64,000 nt of DNA, from the NCBI RefSeq assembly GCF_963855985.1, contig NC_087105.1, positions 1,614,501 to 1,678,500 on the forward strand, written 5' to 3'. Below the pieces are notes generated by a model. The model did not search any database, was not told the origin of the DNA, and saw only the letters and a program-made list of their open reading frames with translations. The translations under genes were made by a program, and so were the position numbers. This document shows, one piece after another, positions 33,150-47,692 of this stretch (the stretch's first letter is position 1; every line of letters begins with the position of its first letter). The DNA is from Ostrinia nubilalis. Its lineage: Eukaryota > Arthropoda > Insecta > Lepidoptera > Crambidae.

Positions 33150-35520
33150 AAGACTCATAAGATAGCTTGCTCGTATAACATTATTGTGAGCGTAATAAAT
33201 AAATTGGAATATAGAGTCAAATAACATTTTCTAAATCGAAATAAGGTATATTGAGTCAAATGACCTTTTTAGTAGATTAAAATAGAAAACCGATAAAACC
33301 AAAATAATCTTAGTTCTCTACAATCTGAAAGATAAACAAAATCCACCGTTGTTAAGATAATTCATATCTCGCCATCTCCAGGTCATCTGCATTATCATGA
33401 AGAATTTGACAGTTTGACAGGTGCTGCATTACATTTGACAGCTAGCTACTTCAAACACAAAGGTGTATTTTTAGATAATTCTGTTGTAACAATGTATAAG
33501 TGGGAGGCAATAGGATAGTTTGTTTGTTTATAAAATACGAAAATATACTTTAGTAGCATTTAATATTAATGATTGCATTAACATGTTCACTGCCACAACT
33601 ATGAATATGAATACAAATTTAAAAAAAATATGATTGAGGAATGTAAAAAAACTTTTTTCTTTTTAATATTCGTATCCATTTTCAGGAGTTAACCTTACTG
33701 CCATTTTTTTTACACAAATCGCATAATTACTGGACTTTAGTAACATAGGAGTAATAAATATTATACAATGTTTTTTTATGCAAAAACAACGGCAGGTACC
33801 TATAGTGACCACCTGATGTTAAGTGAGATGCTGTCTAGGATGGTATCTGCCCTGTAAATGCTTATTTTCTTAACTTAATTCATTCAAATCGGTTCAGCTT
33901 CAACAAACATGCTAGCAATAACCAGATATCGTGGCCTTTGCAATTTCGTACGCTCTTAGTTCAAAACCAGCAAATTGCAGTCAGGAATCATACCGATCCC
34001 GCTGGATCGTTAGAAAAAATAGTTTCCCTCCAGTGCGGTTGTTGCCCTGTTTAATTCTATTTACATTCCGCAGCACGACCGGCCGGCTCCACCGACGGCT
34101 GGTTACTGATCGACAGCTCGCCTGTGATTTGCTAACGGGGGATTAAGTTTTTAGGTTTATGAACTATCCTTTTTAAGGACTTTTGGAAGGATGACCTCAA
34201 GAAGATAAGTGGAAGTGGAAAGATGACGAAGAGGGGAAATTGTGAATATTTTTTTAAAGAGTAAGGTGGAAAAATAAGGTCTCGAATTCTCGATGGAAGA
34301 ATAACCTTAGGAAGATAGGTGGAAGTGAAGAGATGAATAAGCCGGAGATCGTGCTCATTGGTGCAGTTTGGACTAAACAATGCCACTGTCTTATGTGATG
34401 AGTATTGACTGATTGACATTCTTGCATTATGAAACTCTCTTTCAAAAACGCTTTTTTTACAGGTATTATTATTTACCCTAAGGTCAATAGAAAGTTTTTA
34501 AAAATTTGCATAAACTCACGACAGTAGAAAAAATAGTTTCCTTCCGCCCGCGGCTCCTCGGCCAAGCGTCAAGCATAACCATTAACCAAGCATCCGTTAA
34601 TCCTGCTGCGTTTGCGATCGGTGCGACCAGCCGTGACCGTTGCGACCGCTGTGACGCGGCCCTACTTGGAATCGTACGTACGATTCCACTTACTGGATAC
34701 GCGCGGGTTTACATGATGGCGGCTGGATTTTTTTGAATTTCGAACGTTAAAATAGTGATGTTTTTTCTTCTGATGAAATCTACGTTTTTTTGCTGCGGTT
34801 ATGTGGATTGAACTGATTGAGGAAGTCGAACGGTGCTGTTATACAAGCGGACTTAGCGCTAAGTCAATCAAAATTAAATGATCTAATGATGATAAATGCG
34901 GATTACAAGTCAAGCCTGAAGTAATACAGACAAATGTGGATCGATGGCAATCATCGCCATCGGTGCAACCGGCCTTATTAATTACCACGTCCATGTTGCT
35001 GCATTACTTATATTATAGAGCACGCTTTAATTGCCTGATAAAAAATAAACGCCCGTTTAATTCCGTTGAAGATATTGAGTATAACATGTACGTACAAAAC
35101 TATATTTCTCATGCTACCTACTCCATCGAGCTTATCCACTTTGATAAAATAGAAACTAGAATAACTCAGGATTCTTTCGGGCGAGATAAGCGACCATCTG
35201 TCATCTCTGACCTTAGTCTATGAGAAATGTCGTCCGTGTCTGTCCATAAGAAAAATGTATGTCTTAATCCCATGTATGCCTCGCTTAATCCTGTTGCGTG
35301 CCGCGCCGGGTGGGAGTCGGTCTTAATAAGCAGTGCTACACAATAATAAGCCCCACTGACGCACGCCTATTTATACGTGACCCACCGCGCAACTTTGACA
35401 TTTCGATGCAAGATTCTCGTCTGGATGGCGAGAGCTTTGATTTTAACGTTATCATCAGAGGTTTGTTCAATAAATGATATAAAGCAAGTGAGGTTCAGTA
35501 GAACTTCAATACTTTCAAGG
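33150..35520. other. No gene recognised; small repeat fragment near 33795-33865
   Basis: GGCAGGTACC...GACCACCTGATGTTAAGTGA near 33790-33822 looks like a piece of a lepidopteran retroelement 3' region. GC-rich patches lie at 34070-34140 (CCGGCCGGCTCCACCGACGG) and 34545-34700. Short minus frames at 34132-34445 overlap in two phases. Confidence 0.4.
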
Positions 35521-35525
35521 GTCAA

Positions 35526-35618
35526 TGAAGGATAGAGTTTGACGCAGATCTCATTCGCATTTCGTCACGAATTCAAAAATGGTCATTCAATGCGATGAGA
35601 CAACTCTATCTTTGACAT
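35526..35618. repeat. Imperfect inverted repeat, possible decayed MITE
   Basis: GGATAGAGTTTGACGCAGAT...CATTCGCAT pairs imperfectly with ATGCGATGAGACAACTCTAT. The arms are about 30 bases with gaps. Confidence 0.4.
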
Positions 35619-36345
35619 ACAAAACAGTCAACAGCTCATGAGACTTTACATTTTTGTTGCAAAATAGGGCTTATTACGACTGCATAAGATCCTACAGTGT
35701 TTAGCTTGAATTGATACTGTACCTTTAAGTAAAATAAACTAAATGTAGGTTAAATCCAAGGTATAAGCTAGTCATATTTTGCCCATACTTGGTATAAAAC
35801 TACCCGATATTAAAATTTGTGAATTGCTCAGATGCATATCATTTACTTTTTTTGTAATAACAGTTTTGGCGGCCAGTAACTTTGCCGCGACTGTAGCTGG
35901 CAACTGGTTAACATCATACGAGAAAGGGACTTTTTGTGCATTATTTTTTTAGATTGCATTTGCATTGCATTATTATTCGTCTTTGCCATATTCAATTTTA
36001 AAGATGTATGAAACCAAATTAGGTTTGTTGTTTGATTGGTGACTAGCATTTCTCTAGACAAGACAGGCAGAAAATTATTGAAAATACATATTGTATTAAA
36101 ACACTCAAATATCAGCTGTATAAATTCAAGTGGAATTAACTTTATTTCTAGTAAAGTTTGTAACTATAAAAATTGCCTTATTTGTCAAATTGTCCAGTTT
36201 ATCTCAATTCTAAGATAGCCAAGCTTTTTATATTAGTATAAGTTCCACAACCAACTAAAAAGCACAGATAAACCGTATTAGTGAAGGCGCGGATAAAAAG
36301 GACAGACAGATTAGGATTATAATGTAAATATATTTTCTGTGCATT
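35619..36345. other. No gene recognised
   Basis: AT-rich background with no repeat family or exon signal found. Confidence 0.4.
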
Positions 36346-36750
36346 AATCCGAGTGACCAGGGTCGCAGCGGCGTGAGGTGTCCTCCGTAATTTATTGACG
36401 CGGCGACGCGCTAATGCAGCGCTGACTGATAGCGCTGCAGCGATATGATACCGCTGACGAGTTAAGTGCGATCGCTTGTACGCCGATACCGGGGGACTCC
36501 ACCGCCTAGCGCCCATGCCAGCCTGGTACACGGAACACTCATTATTTCTCACTCCCTTGACAATATTCCTATTTTAAACACCCCAAAAGAAAAAACATTT
36601 TATCAGTAAGCCGTACCGCACATATCTTTATCATTTCCACTGGTCCCAGATCCCGAGCAAATCCCTGTATCCGGGGATCCGGATAGGGATCCGGTAATCC
36701 CGGTTAATAACGCAGCGCGATCCGGCCGCCGGCTGTCGCAGACGGCTGAT
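36346..36750. promoter_or_regulatory. GC-rich islands with hairpin, possible regulatory DNA
   Basis: 36346-36510 is CpG-rich and holds the perfect stem GCAGCGCT / AGCGCTGC (36416-36423 and 36431-36438, loop GACTGAT). 36655-36740 holds GGGATCCGG twice (GGGGATCCGG and AGGGATCCGG) and CGATCCGGCCGCCGGC. A 117-codon minus frame across the first island has no recognisable domain. Confidence 0.25.
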
Positions 36751-38170
36751 AATGGAGTATTAGCCAGAGTTATAATTGTTCAGTTATTACCATCGATTAC
36801 TTAAGGAAACTGTTAATTTAACTTGGTTACGTAATTTCGGATGTTTGCAGGCTCAGTTTGAGAATGCTATATGTATGACATGTTTTTCTCGAGAATAAAA
36901 GGAATAGGGGGATAAAAATAAAGAAGAAAATCCCGGAAAATTCGGCAATAGTTCCCTCAGCGGTACCAGGGCTTCACACAGCCGTGGAGGATTCAACGGC
37001 TAATGATTTCGGCGCGCGGGGCTCCAACAAATCCTACCAATATGGAGTGCGGAAAATACCTGGAAAATGGGAATGTTATTTCCCTTCCCTCACGCGTTCA
37101 GTTAACGGGGAATATACGGAGTGTAACCGCGGAGAAAATAGATGAAAAACACCGAGCGGTCGCGTCTAAACGTCAGTTTCTAGTACTGAGTTGTTACTTT
37201 TAATTCACATTAACTTTTTTATCACCACAGAGTCTTTTGATCTCCGTCCATCTGTTCAGATTTCGTCGTAAGGGCTGGCCACACACGACCGTTTACGATT
37301 CGTAACAGTTTTACAGCCAGATAAACAAACACGCGGTTCCAGCAACGTTGTTGTAACGCGCAAACGCACGTATCAAAGGCGACGCCGAATTTCTCGATTC
37401 CCAGTAACTCCGAGTTACTAGCCACGACTCGATTTGAAAATAGAACAATGATATTCTTTTTTTATTTGCTCATCGCTTGTCACTCTCACCGGCGGCAAAC
37501 CGAAAAGTTGACAGTATTTTAAAAATAACATTCTCTTTTTAAATTTTAAAAATGTTTTGTTCAAAATACATGCGGTCAGTTCGAAATTGGAATTTAAAAA
37601 TCCCGTCAAGAATAATGCTGAGTTAACGCTTAACGCGTTGTCTCAATACAAAGCTGGGTGATTTACATTTAAACTCGGCGTAATAAAACGAAAATTTCGC
37701 CATTTCGACTGGCGGTTGAACATGAAATTTTCTATTTGGGCGGACAAAGGGCACAAATTAACGGCATTGTTCGAAGGGCGGCCGTTGTGCGGCGCGATTA
37801 GTTCATTATTATTTAATTTTACGTGGAACTCTGTTCGCGTATACAATGCGCGTCAAAATTAGAAATAGTTTTCTGAAATTGCACATGTGATTGGTATCCA
37901 ATATTAATAAATCACCGCGGGGTTTGTGGTCGGCCGGGATCGCGCCATTCATTGCCGACTTAAAACGGCTCGACGTTAGATGGCAAATGGAATTAGAAAT
38001 CTAGAAATGCAAATGACAGTGTTAATAGTACTGGACTGGGTACTAAATCTAGTAGTAGTACTAATAGGGTACTTGTCAATTAACAAACTTTATGAGCTGT
38101 CAAAATACAGCTCTTCCATAGATTTTGTACTGCAAGACCGGGACTTTACTTTTACCTCAAATCAGATGAG
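36751..38170. other. No gene recognised
   Basis: Background sequence. At 37255 AAGGGCTGGCCACACACGAC resembles the end of a MITE, but no partner end is found. CATAGATTTTGTACTGCAAG near 38116 matches the element at 22619-22941. Confidence 0.4.
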
Positions 38171-38171
38171 T

Positions 38172-38280
38172 TCCTCTGTGGTTGAGGATTCCGTGTGAAG
38201 CTCGCTTCCACCTTCGGCCTGATCATCATTACCATCAGGTGAGATACAGGCCAAGAGCTTCCTCGTTGTGGATAAAAAAA
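38172..38280 (+). repeat. tRNA-derived SINE copy with internal deletion
   Basis: It starts with the SINE 5' end CCTCTGTGGT, then jumps directly to TGAGGATTCC...GAAGCTCGCTTCCACCTTCG and the conserved 3' end, with an A-run at 38273-38281. Compared with 5888-6219 it lacks the B box and most of the body. Confidence 0.85.
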
Positions 38281-38281
38281 A

Positions 38282-40340
<2,059 letters not shown>

Positions 40341-40344
40341 TCCC

Positions 40345-40445
40345 GATTACCAGGGCGGCATGACCGCGCGCAGGTCGATTATCCACCTCTTTGATCTGGT
40401 TAATTAATACATCGCCGCGCGCCGCTGCGGCCCTGGTATTTCTGG
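40345..40445. promoter_or_regulatory. Candidate conserved non-coding element
   Basis: A GC-rich block bounded by inverted ACCAGGGC (40349-40356) and GCCCTGGT (40430-40437). Between them are CTTTGATC (TCF/LEF-type, 40389-40396) and TTAATTAAT (homeodomain-type). The arrangement looks like an enhancer core, but this rests only on motif appearance. Confidence 0.25.
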
Positions 40446-41034
40446 TCAGTGTTACTATGGCTTTTATTGGAATTTATTGGAGTGGACGTGCAAAATACGG
40501 GATTTAGAGGTGGAATTTAAATTAAAAGTTTCAGATTTAAACTTCGCTTCAATTTAGTTTTTTCATTAAATCTGAAACATCATTACCGAGTATCATTTTT
40601 CCAGTTTCCACCTCATCAAAATCACAAACGTTCAGAGTGCATTTTTCTAGAGTAATCTTTTGCCATTGTTATCTCTTTAACTAGGCCACATTATTAATAT
40701 TCTAAGCATTATTAAACCCAAAAATAGTTTAATAAAACACCGAAAAGCTCCAATATCAGGAGCGTCAAAAGTGCTATAATTTTTCCGCCATTTGCAGCGA
40801 AAACATTGATTAATTATAATTACTTACTTCGCCGCGAGAGGCGCTAATAAAAAAAACTTCGCACGAACCGTCAGAGGGCTGGACTTTTTTTGTTTTGTTT
40901 CAATTTAGAAACAGTTACAAAAAAATTATAAGTGTGATGATGAGTCTTTTATTAGTTATCAATGTCATTGATTATATAGGACTTAACATTAACATCCCCA
41001 TCCCCTAGTAACGTTCCGTTTAAGTATGAAACTC

Positions 41035-41793
41035 TATTCAAAAAAGAAGAACGGTCACGCCCCATACAAAAAAAACCCAGACCCGACAGAAACGAGACAT
41101 ACCTCAGTTTTTTTGTCATGTCTTAATTAGTTAAATTATATATTTTTTATATTCGAAATCGATGTATAACACCAAAATATTACCCTTTGTTTTTGTTCAG
41201 GCGTTATACAAAAACTAATACAAAATGCCTATTTATCACCAAAATTGGTAAATGTATGTACCTAAATGTCTATTACAGCTGCTATGGAAAGTATCTAGGT
41301 TACCTGGAGATACAGCCGGATTATACAGGGTGGTTATACATATGGAACGATAAGTGATCTCACTCGATTATTTCTAAACTATAAAAGATATCGAAAAACT
41401 AGTAACTGATTCTGAAAGTGCTTCACGAGCTCTTTCAAATGGTACTAATAATAGGTTACAGATTATGGAAGCTGGTAACACAGAATTTTTGGATTTTGTA
41501 ACTTCTCGTTTCCACCCTGTATAATCCAGCTGTATCTCCAGGTAACCTAGATACATTCCATAGCAGCTGTAATAGACATTTAGGTACATACATTTACCAA
41601 TTTTGGTGATAAATAGGCATTTTGTATTAGTTTTTGTATAACGCCTGAACAAAAACAAAGGGTAATATTTTGGTGTTATACATAGATTTCGAATATACAA
41701 AATATATAATTTAACTAATTAGGACATGACAAAAAAACTGAGGTATGTCTCGTTTCTGTCGGTCACAGATGACCGTTCTTCTTTTATTCAAAT
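41035..41793. repeat. Long inverted repeat, about 250-bp arms at about 98% identity
   Basis: The left arm, from GACAGAAACGAGACATACCT (41085) to TTATACAGGGTGG (41333), is the reverse complement of 41512-41760 with about five mismatches by eye. The pairing resumes outward with AAGAAGAACGGTC (41044-41056) against GACCGTTCTTCTT (41771-41783), after a loop of unlike length. More weakly, an AAGTATGA motif on the left matches TCATACTT near 41829. The spacer 41334-41511 is unique. No transposase frame is seen. It could be a recent foldback transposon or, if transcribed, a hairpin RNA of the hpRNA/endo-siRNA type. Confidence 0.92.
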
Positions 41794-41927
41794 TCAACCT
41801 TTAAATGAATCTTTTTTTAAGTATAGAGTCATACTTGAGCCTCATATTTTCAGAATGGGTTCCTTCTAGAAGGCGTATTTTCAAAGTACTGGATTTCCAA
41901 TTAACAAAAAACAAAATAAAGACAAAG

Positions 41928-41957
41928 TTCAATAAATAAATAAAAATAAATAAACCC
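41928..41957. repeat. (AATA)n low-complexity run
   Basis: AATAAATAAATAAAAATAAA; simple A/T repeat. Confidence 0.85.
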
Positions 41958-42356
41958 TCAGTAGTCAGCGTAGAGCGTGTAAAAAGTAAAAGTCCACGAG
42001 CACTACTTGCACTATTGTTGGTGCTAAAGACTTAGGGATGGTCCGACTGGACTACCCTATCATTTTTGAAATGAGTGTCGATCGTAAAGCCTACTCTACA
42101 AGGTTGCACCACTAGCATGGTGGAGATAGAGTTAGTAGGTCTTGTCTTAGCAAAGAACGAATGCACAGTAGAGCTTCGAATAGTAGAGTTCGAATGTCAA
42201 TATATTCTTTTGTTTTTTTATGTATTTTGTTTATTGTCATTCTTTCTATGGATTTCTTATTTTCGTTTCTATTTTCAGCCTCGCTTTGGGCGTAAAGGAT
42301 GCTAAACAGCTTAAATAAAGTTTAAAGGACATATTTTGAGAGGTTAACAAATTTCT

Positions 42357-42412
42357 ACGTAGCTCAATTGTTAGTGACGTGGCCAAGGAAGTTTGTGGGT
42401 TCAACTGTTAAC
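42357..42412 (+). repeat. Possible tRNA-like relic
   Basis: GTAGCTCAATTGTTAGTG resembles a tRNA D-arm/A box, and GTGGGTTCAACTGT 30 bases later resembles a decayed B box. There is no cloverleaf. Weak. Confidence 0.25.
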
Positions 42413-42911
42413 AGAGAAAGTCGATTTTTTAAAGAGAAACATCATGTTTGAAATATGAACACATAGACAATTAAGTCGCAAATAAAATTGTGAAATTAAA
42501 TCTTTTATTTCTTGTAACTGTCGGTTTTGTGCAATGAGTAAAGTGTCTATTTATCTACTCTTTTAACCAACTTAAAAAAAGAGAGGGTTCGTTGTTCCGC
42601 TGTATGTACCTATGTGTAAAGCATTGTTTTAAAAACCTAAGTATTTGCAAATTGTAAAAGACTTTTCTCTTTTTAAGACGAGTGCTGGCTAGCAGTCTTA
42701 CTGAACTTTTGTACAGTACGTCAGCGCTGTAAACGCTAAACCGCGGGGCGGGCCGCCTTTACGAGCGGCCGGTGTACTCCGAATTAGCGCGGGTAGATTG
42801 AGAGATTTTCTGTTTTTGCAAGCCGCTAGAGGTCGGCGGGTAGGACGGCACGCCCAAGACATGTTCGCGGGTAAGTAGAGATTTAAGTTTTTTGAGTTCA
42901 CGTTACATTTT
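42413..42911. other. GC-rich patch 42720-42870, no gene recognised
   Basis: CTAAACCGCGGGGCGGGCCG and GAGGTCGGCGGGTAGGACGG lie here, with a splice-like segment (TTTTTGCAAG| ... GCGG|GTAAGT, 42823-42870) that has no partner exons. A 67-codon minus frame overlaps it. Confidence 0.35.
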
Positions 42912-43068
42912 TTATCTTACCGACAGACGTATGTAAGATGGTGGTAGCTAGCCAGGACTTCAAACAAGATTTTGGCTCCCACTGGGAATCGAACCCGGGA
43001 CTCTTGGTCTGAATCAGATGGTCTTACGGTCTTACCACTAGATCCTAGACCATACTAGACGGAGGCGG
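42912..43068 (-). repeat. tRNA-derived SINE, head and part of body
   Basis: Minus-strand B box GGTTCGATTCC, then in plus sense GGTAGCTAGCCAGGACTT, both matching 5888-6219. The A-box region is partly duplicated (GGTCTTACGGTCTTACCACT). The 3' half is missing. Confidence 0.85.
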
Positions 43069-44182
43069 TCAACAATCACTAATCATATAAGGAAATGGAG
43101 ATTCAATACTCAATAGTTTATTGCTTCCATAATTTTAACAGAAAAAAGATTACAGTATACTTTCAATTTTGATAGACTGTTAATTCAATCTGGAATCATC
43201 TGAATCTCTGATTACGATTACAAATGAGAATCCCATAGCCAGAGTGAACTAAGTAACGCATTTGCAAAACGAAATAAAAACGTTAGCTCAAGCGAAGTCA
43301 AAGAAAAAGCCAAACGGCCGCCACACCTCTCGGCTAAAAATACATTTCCACTGGGAGTGCAGTGCGTGCGCCGCCCGCAGTTAATGCAAGAAAAATGAAA
43401 CAATTATCCGTATTGACAGCTTGCGTGTCCAACACTAGAGCGTCCCTCCGAGGGCGACCAAGAAAAAACACCCCCAAATAATTTTGATAGACACTTCGCG
43501 TGCCCACTACAATTAGGTGCAATACGAATTTAGCACATTATTCGATTATTCGAGTAATCGGTCCAATAGTTCGCACCTTTCTCGGCTCGTTAAAACGCAG
43601 TTACCGCATCGCATATGGCGTTCGTTTTCGTTTTAATGAGCGTCGCGCTCTAGTGTGGCCAGTATTATTTTCAAATATCGAACGCTAATGGTGTCCGATA
43701 TTTTTGAATATCGAACGCGGACTAATGATGACTGTTATTTTCAAACGTCGAACAATTTGTTTGTGTTCTCCAGTTTTAATAATGTTAGAACAAAGCCGGT
43801 TAATGATTGCGCTAAAGAAGTGTAAAGTGGTTGCAAACAATCGCATAATTCAGCGTAATGAAGACTTTTACCTGCATTTTTTTATAATTAAGACCTGATG
43901 GAGATGTTGAATTTTAATTTATGTTTCTAGGAATAAAGGAAATCAATGAGTCAGGAAAATTGTGAGAGAACTCTTTGTTGAAATCGTTACTTAGTAATTC
44001 AAAAGTAGGTCTTCGTGCCCTCGAGTAGGTGGAAAAATTCCGTCTCCGGTGGCTGCGAGGTGATCTCTAATCTAATCTTTGGTCAGTATTGATAACAGAG
44101 CTATAGCGTTTCACAACATTGGGCAAGATAAGGAGGCGCCACTATGTGACGCCACGAGTCATGGTGAATCAAATGGTGTTTT
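43069..44182. other. No gene recognised; local AATATCGAACG repeats at 43670-43760
   Basis: TCAAATATCGAACG, TGAATATCGAACG and CAAACGTCGAAC follow each other at 30-45-base spacing inside mutually overlapping short frames. Possibly a decayed tandem array. Confidence 0.35.
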
Positions 44183-44235
44183 TCATCATCATCATTTCAG
44201 CCACAGGACGACGTCCAGACGTCCAGTGCTGAACA
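44183..44235 (-). repeat. RTE-type LINE 3' end, very short
   Basis: CATCATCATCATTTCAGCCA, CAGGACGACGTCCAGACGTCC (local duplication of GACGTCC) and AGTGCTGAACAT. Confidence 0.85.
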
Positions 44236-46513
44236 TCGATATTTTTACAAAATTTATTTTTTTCCAACATAGAGTTCTTATATTCTGTTACTTTTACTCC
44301 TCTGATTTAGTAAATTCAGTAAAGAATCGGTTACTTAATACTTTTTAAGGTGTGATTAGTCAGGTAGGTAACTTTAGCTTATTATTTACAACTACATATC
44401 TGTGAATCAATCCACTATTATCACTTTTCAATAATATTTAATTAGTGATTTGTCAATATGGCGCCCTCGCATAGAAATGCCTCTTCAAGAATTGTCGCTA
44501 CAGATTACACACAAGCCCCTCGACGCCGAGTGGTTTGCCCAATCCGGCTCTTGAGTCCGACAAATAACACTCTTTATTTATTCAAATTCTAATCTTGACG
44601 ACTGCTTTATCACCGTATCCGGATCCCGAGTCTAAACACTCGTGTTTTTATAAAAATTAAACATTATTCCTGTTAGCGTTTCCCACGAGATTCATTTCGA
44701 AACACAAGTTATTCTCGAGATTCTGAACTAAATTAATGAACGCCTGTTGACGCGTCGTTTATAACACAAAACATGAAAAGCTAGCCCAAATGTAAACGTC
44801 AAAGCATTTTTACGTGGTCCTCAGACAGCTGAAATAATGAAATACAAGTGTCGTCCGCCCGCTCGGCTAAAGCCTTAACATTAATTAAGCCCAATGACAG
44901 TTTCACACGACATTCATTAGGTATACCATGTCATTTGTCATTCGTTTCTATTTTCGATACTCCAAGTTTTTTCGCGGTCGAAACCGTGTCCCACGTTTGC
45001 GCTGCGTTAATTAATTTCAAGTGACGTACAGTGAAAGTCGAAATAGAATCCTCTAGGAACAAAATGATACTTATGAATGGGCCTGAATGAACTTTAATGA
45101 GATTCTCGTCTGTTTAATGGTACACACATTGTCATTTATCACCTGAGACTCGCTGGGAACCGATCGCAGCGCCGCTCATTCACTTACCGAATGAACGAAA
45201 CGCAACCACAGATTAAATTTCAGTTTCATAAATAAAACATGGAACTGGCTGCAAGATACAATTTGCTAAACTGTCGCCGTAATTAGTATTCGGCGTTCAC
45301 GTCAAAATATTCAAATCGGATTGTGTCTCGTCATCGGAATACGCGATGAATCGATTCCGATATTCGTTAACAAGGTGTTAGTGTGGTTTTAGTGGCGCTG
45401 TAACGTTTACGGAATCGGTGATCCGCCATTGTTTGCGTTTCGTTTCATTTACGTTTTACTATTGCGTCTAACGGGCTATGATGTGAATATTAATTTGGTT
45501 CTGACAGTTTTTTTGGCTCGATTGCGTACTAAAACTACATGTCTTAATTTATAATCAGGTACTTTACTTTAGTTTTTAAACGCATGTTTGTAGATTTTTT
45601 ATTCAAATAGGTTTTGAATTCCACCAAGTTTATTTATTCAAGAGAACTTGGTTTGACGAAAAGACCCAAAAATGTGACTGAAATGTAAAGTGATTTTCCC
45701 AGGATCTTAAAAAGTTTAACCGACGTAAACCTCGTTCCAACTTCAAAAAATCAGCATAAGTATTCTCAAATGACTCGGGGTTGCCATAAAACTGTTTGCG
45801 GGTAGATTTGAGGGGTGTTTGTGCATAATCGGCGCCCCCTAGTGGCCCTCGCGGACCGGTAACAAAGTGACAGTGGAGAGCCTTCGAGAGGCTTGACTCG
45901 ATTACGGTAGTGCGGCGCTAACTCGGTTTGCTAGAGTACCGATTATTCGATTTGAAGTTACAATGTTAAGTGTTGGCGAGACGGCGGGACTTTTTGTTAC
46001 GCTTTTGAACTTATCCGATTTCAAGAAGCAGTATTGGGAAGCCATTTTTTTGAAAGTCAGAAATTGTATGCAGTTTTATTTCTTCTCTATGTGTAAATTC
46101 ACTTCATCGTGCATCACACAACCAAGAGTAATGTACCATGACAAACAATGTAAATACTTTTAATTGATATTGGACAGGAAACGTGTTTAAAATTAAAAAT
46201 AGATTTGAAAGTTATAAAACGAATTTATTGTTGCAATAAATGTTAGTAACCGATCGAATAAAAACCGTTTTAATTCGATCGTAAATTACTAAATTGTTTC
46301 ACAAATATTTAACTTCTGATTATATTGATGCGTTGAAGAATTTCTAAGTGTAATTGTTTAAAAATGTATTAATTGACGGTGGTACAAACAAAATTGTAGT
46401 TTAATTAAATTAATTACTACGCAGTACGGCTTACGTAACCTTTGCTTAATTTTTGCGATTTTGAAAAATGTCTGGCGAACTTAAAATTTTGGCGCCATCA
46501 CACAATATCTAAA
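44236..46513. other. No gene recognised
   Basis: Background. The hairpin CGATCGAAT / ATTCGATCG at 46251-46259 and 46273-46281 and the small palindrome TTATTGTTGCAATAA just before it are the only structures noted. Confidence 0.45.
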
Positions 46514-46581
46514 GCTGCGGAGTTAGTGAGTGGCTCTCTCAGACTTCAGAGGTCATGAGTTCGAGTCCCAGACACACACAA
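46514..46581 (+). repeat. tRNA-like SINE head relic
   Basis: CTGCGGAGTTAGTGAGTGGC (A-box-like) is followed by GGTCATGAGTTCGAGTCCCA (B box with one mismatch) and a short CA run. The acceptor arms do not pair. Confidence 0.45.
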
Positions 46582-47014
46582 TGTATTTATTATTTTTACA
46601 TGGCTTAAATATGGTAGTCAGAAAACAATAAAATGTGCAATATCCAGGTCAGGAAGGAAAAAAAATGTGCAATGTTAGATGCCTGTTTATGACACCTGTA
46701 AAGTCTGACACCAAGGTCGTTATCTAACTTTTAAGTGGTCATCTAACTAGTTGCAACAGCAAAAATATTTGGCTTCAAACACCAATGGCGTTAATAATGC
46801 AATACAAACCTCCTGAAAACGTCCCCAGCAATCAAACCACCATCACCATCCGTACCCTTCCCATCGCACGCGGATCTTAACGGCCCATGCGAGATGGCCA
46901 TCTAAAAGGGCCTGGGAGACAACCCTTGAAGAACTCTGGCCATAAAACTGCTTTTACTACCTCTTTCTTACCTATAGCCGTTACTTACATGATACATTTT
47001 ACAGGCACTTTTCG
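46582..47014. other. No gene recognised
   Basis: Background with no repeat family found. The frame at 46985-47191 lies mainly in the MITE that follows. Confidence 0.4.
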
Positions 47015-47206
47015 CACTGAAAAATATGTTTGGTTACTGCTTACACAACAAAAGTGACCACCGAACACTTTGGTTATGAGGAACAAAATGTTGTGTAAAT
47101 TAAACAAATAATTTTGTAGTGAGCTAGACTTAGTTTGGTTATAGTTAACACTTAGTTCGGTGGTCACTTCTGTTGTGTAAGCAGTAACCAAACATTTTTT
47201 TCAGTG
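47015..47206. repeat. MITE, family D, copy 1
   Basis: Ends CACTGAAAAA and TTTTTTCAGTG. Inverted arms of about 50 bases contain TTGGTTACTGCTTACACAAC and AAGTGACCACCGAAC. The full 190-base element recurs at 48508-48698 in the same orientation at about 95% identity. Confidence 0.92.
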
Positions 47207-47481
47207 CGTCATTCGACTGTAAAAAAGCATTTAAAACTGCACCTTAAGAACAAGTGTATTAATAAGCAAGCATCATCGCCAATTAGTCCGCAGCAAAATG
47301 ATTTCGTTTTATTGTCTCAATGCTTAATTATTGGTTACAATTAATATCAATAATTAAATAATAATTGTTCCAACTATCACCAATTACTATCTTCAAACTG
47401 AGTAGAGATTATAACGAATGAACATTCTAGTAGTCAAATAACATCTGCAAAATAAAAGTTGCTGAAAACAAGCGACTTTTG

Positions 47482-47593
47482 TCCGTTTTCACCATCAATC
47501 CCTAATTTTTAAGTGACCCCTATGAAAACGAAATGCCTGTTATGTGTCACCATAGGGGTCACTTAAAAATTAGGGATCGATGGTAAAAACGGA
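47482..47593. repeat. Foldback MITE, family B, copy 4
   Basis: TCCGTTTTCACCATCAATCC on the left; the right arm TAGGGATCGATGGTAAAAAC pairs with it. Same family as 3338, 3960 and 19248. Confidence 0.9.
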
Positions 47594-47692
47594 TATTTAT
47601 CTACCCGTTAGGATATCTGAGACCTAAAGTTGTAGTTTATTTGGCAGATTAGTTCCTAACCTAGAAAGTAGCCTACCTTTTTAGGACACTTT

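Noticed and set aside
42823..42870. Possible small exon before GTAAGT in a GC-rich patch
   Set aside because: Acceptor is not CAG-type, two of three frames hit stops, and there are no partners.
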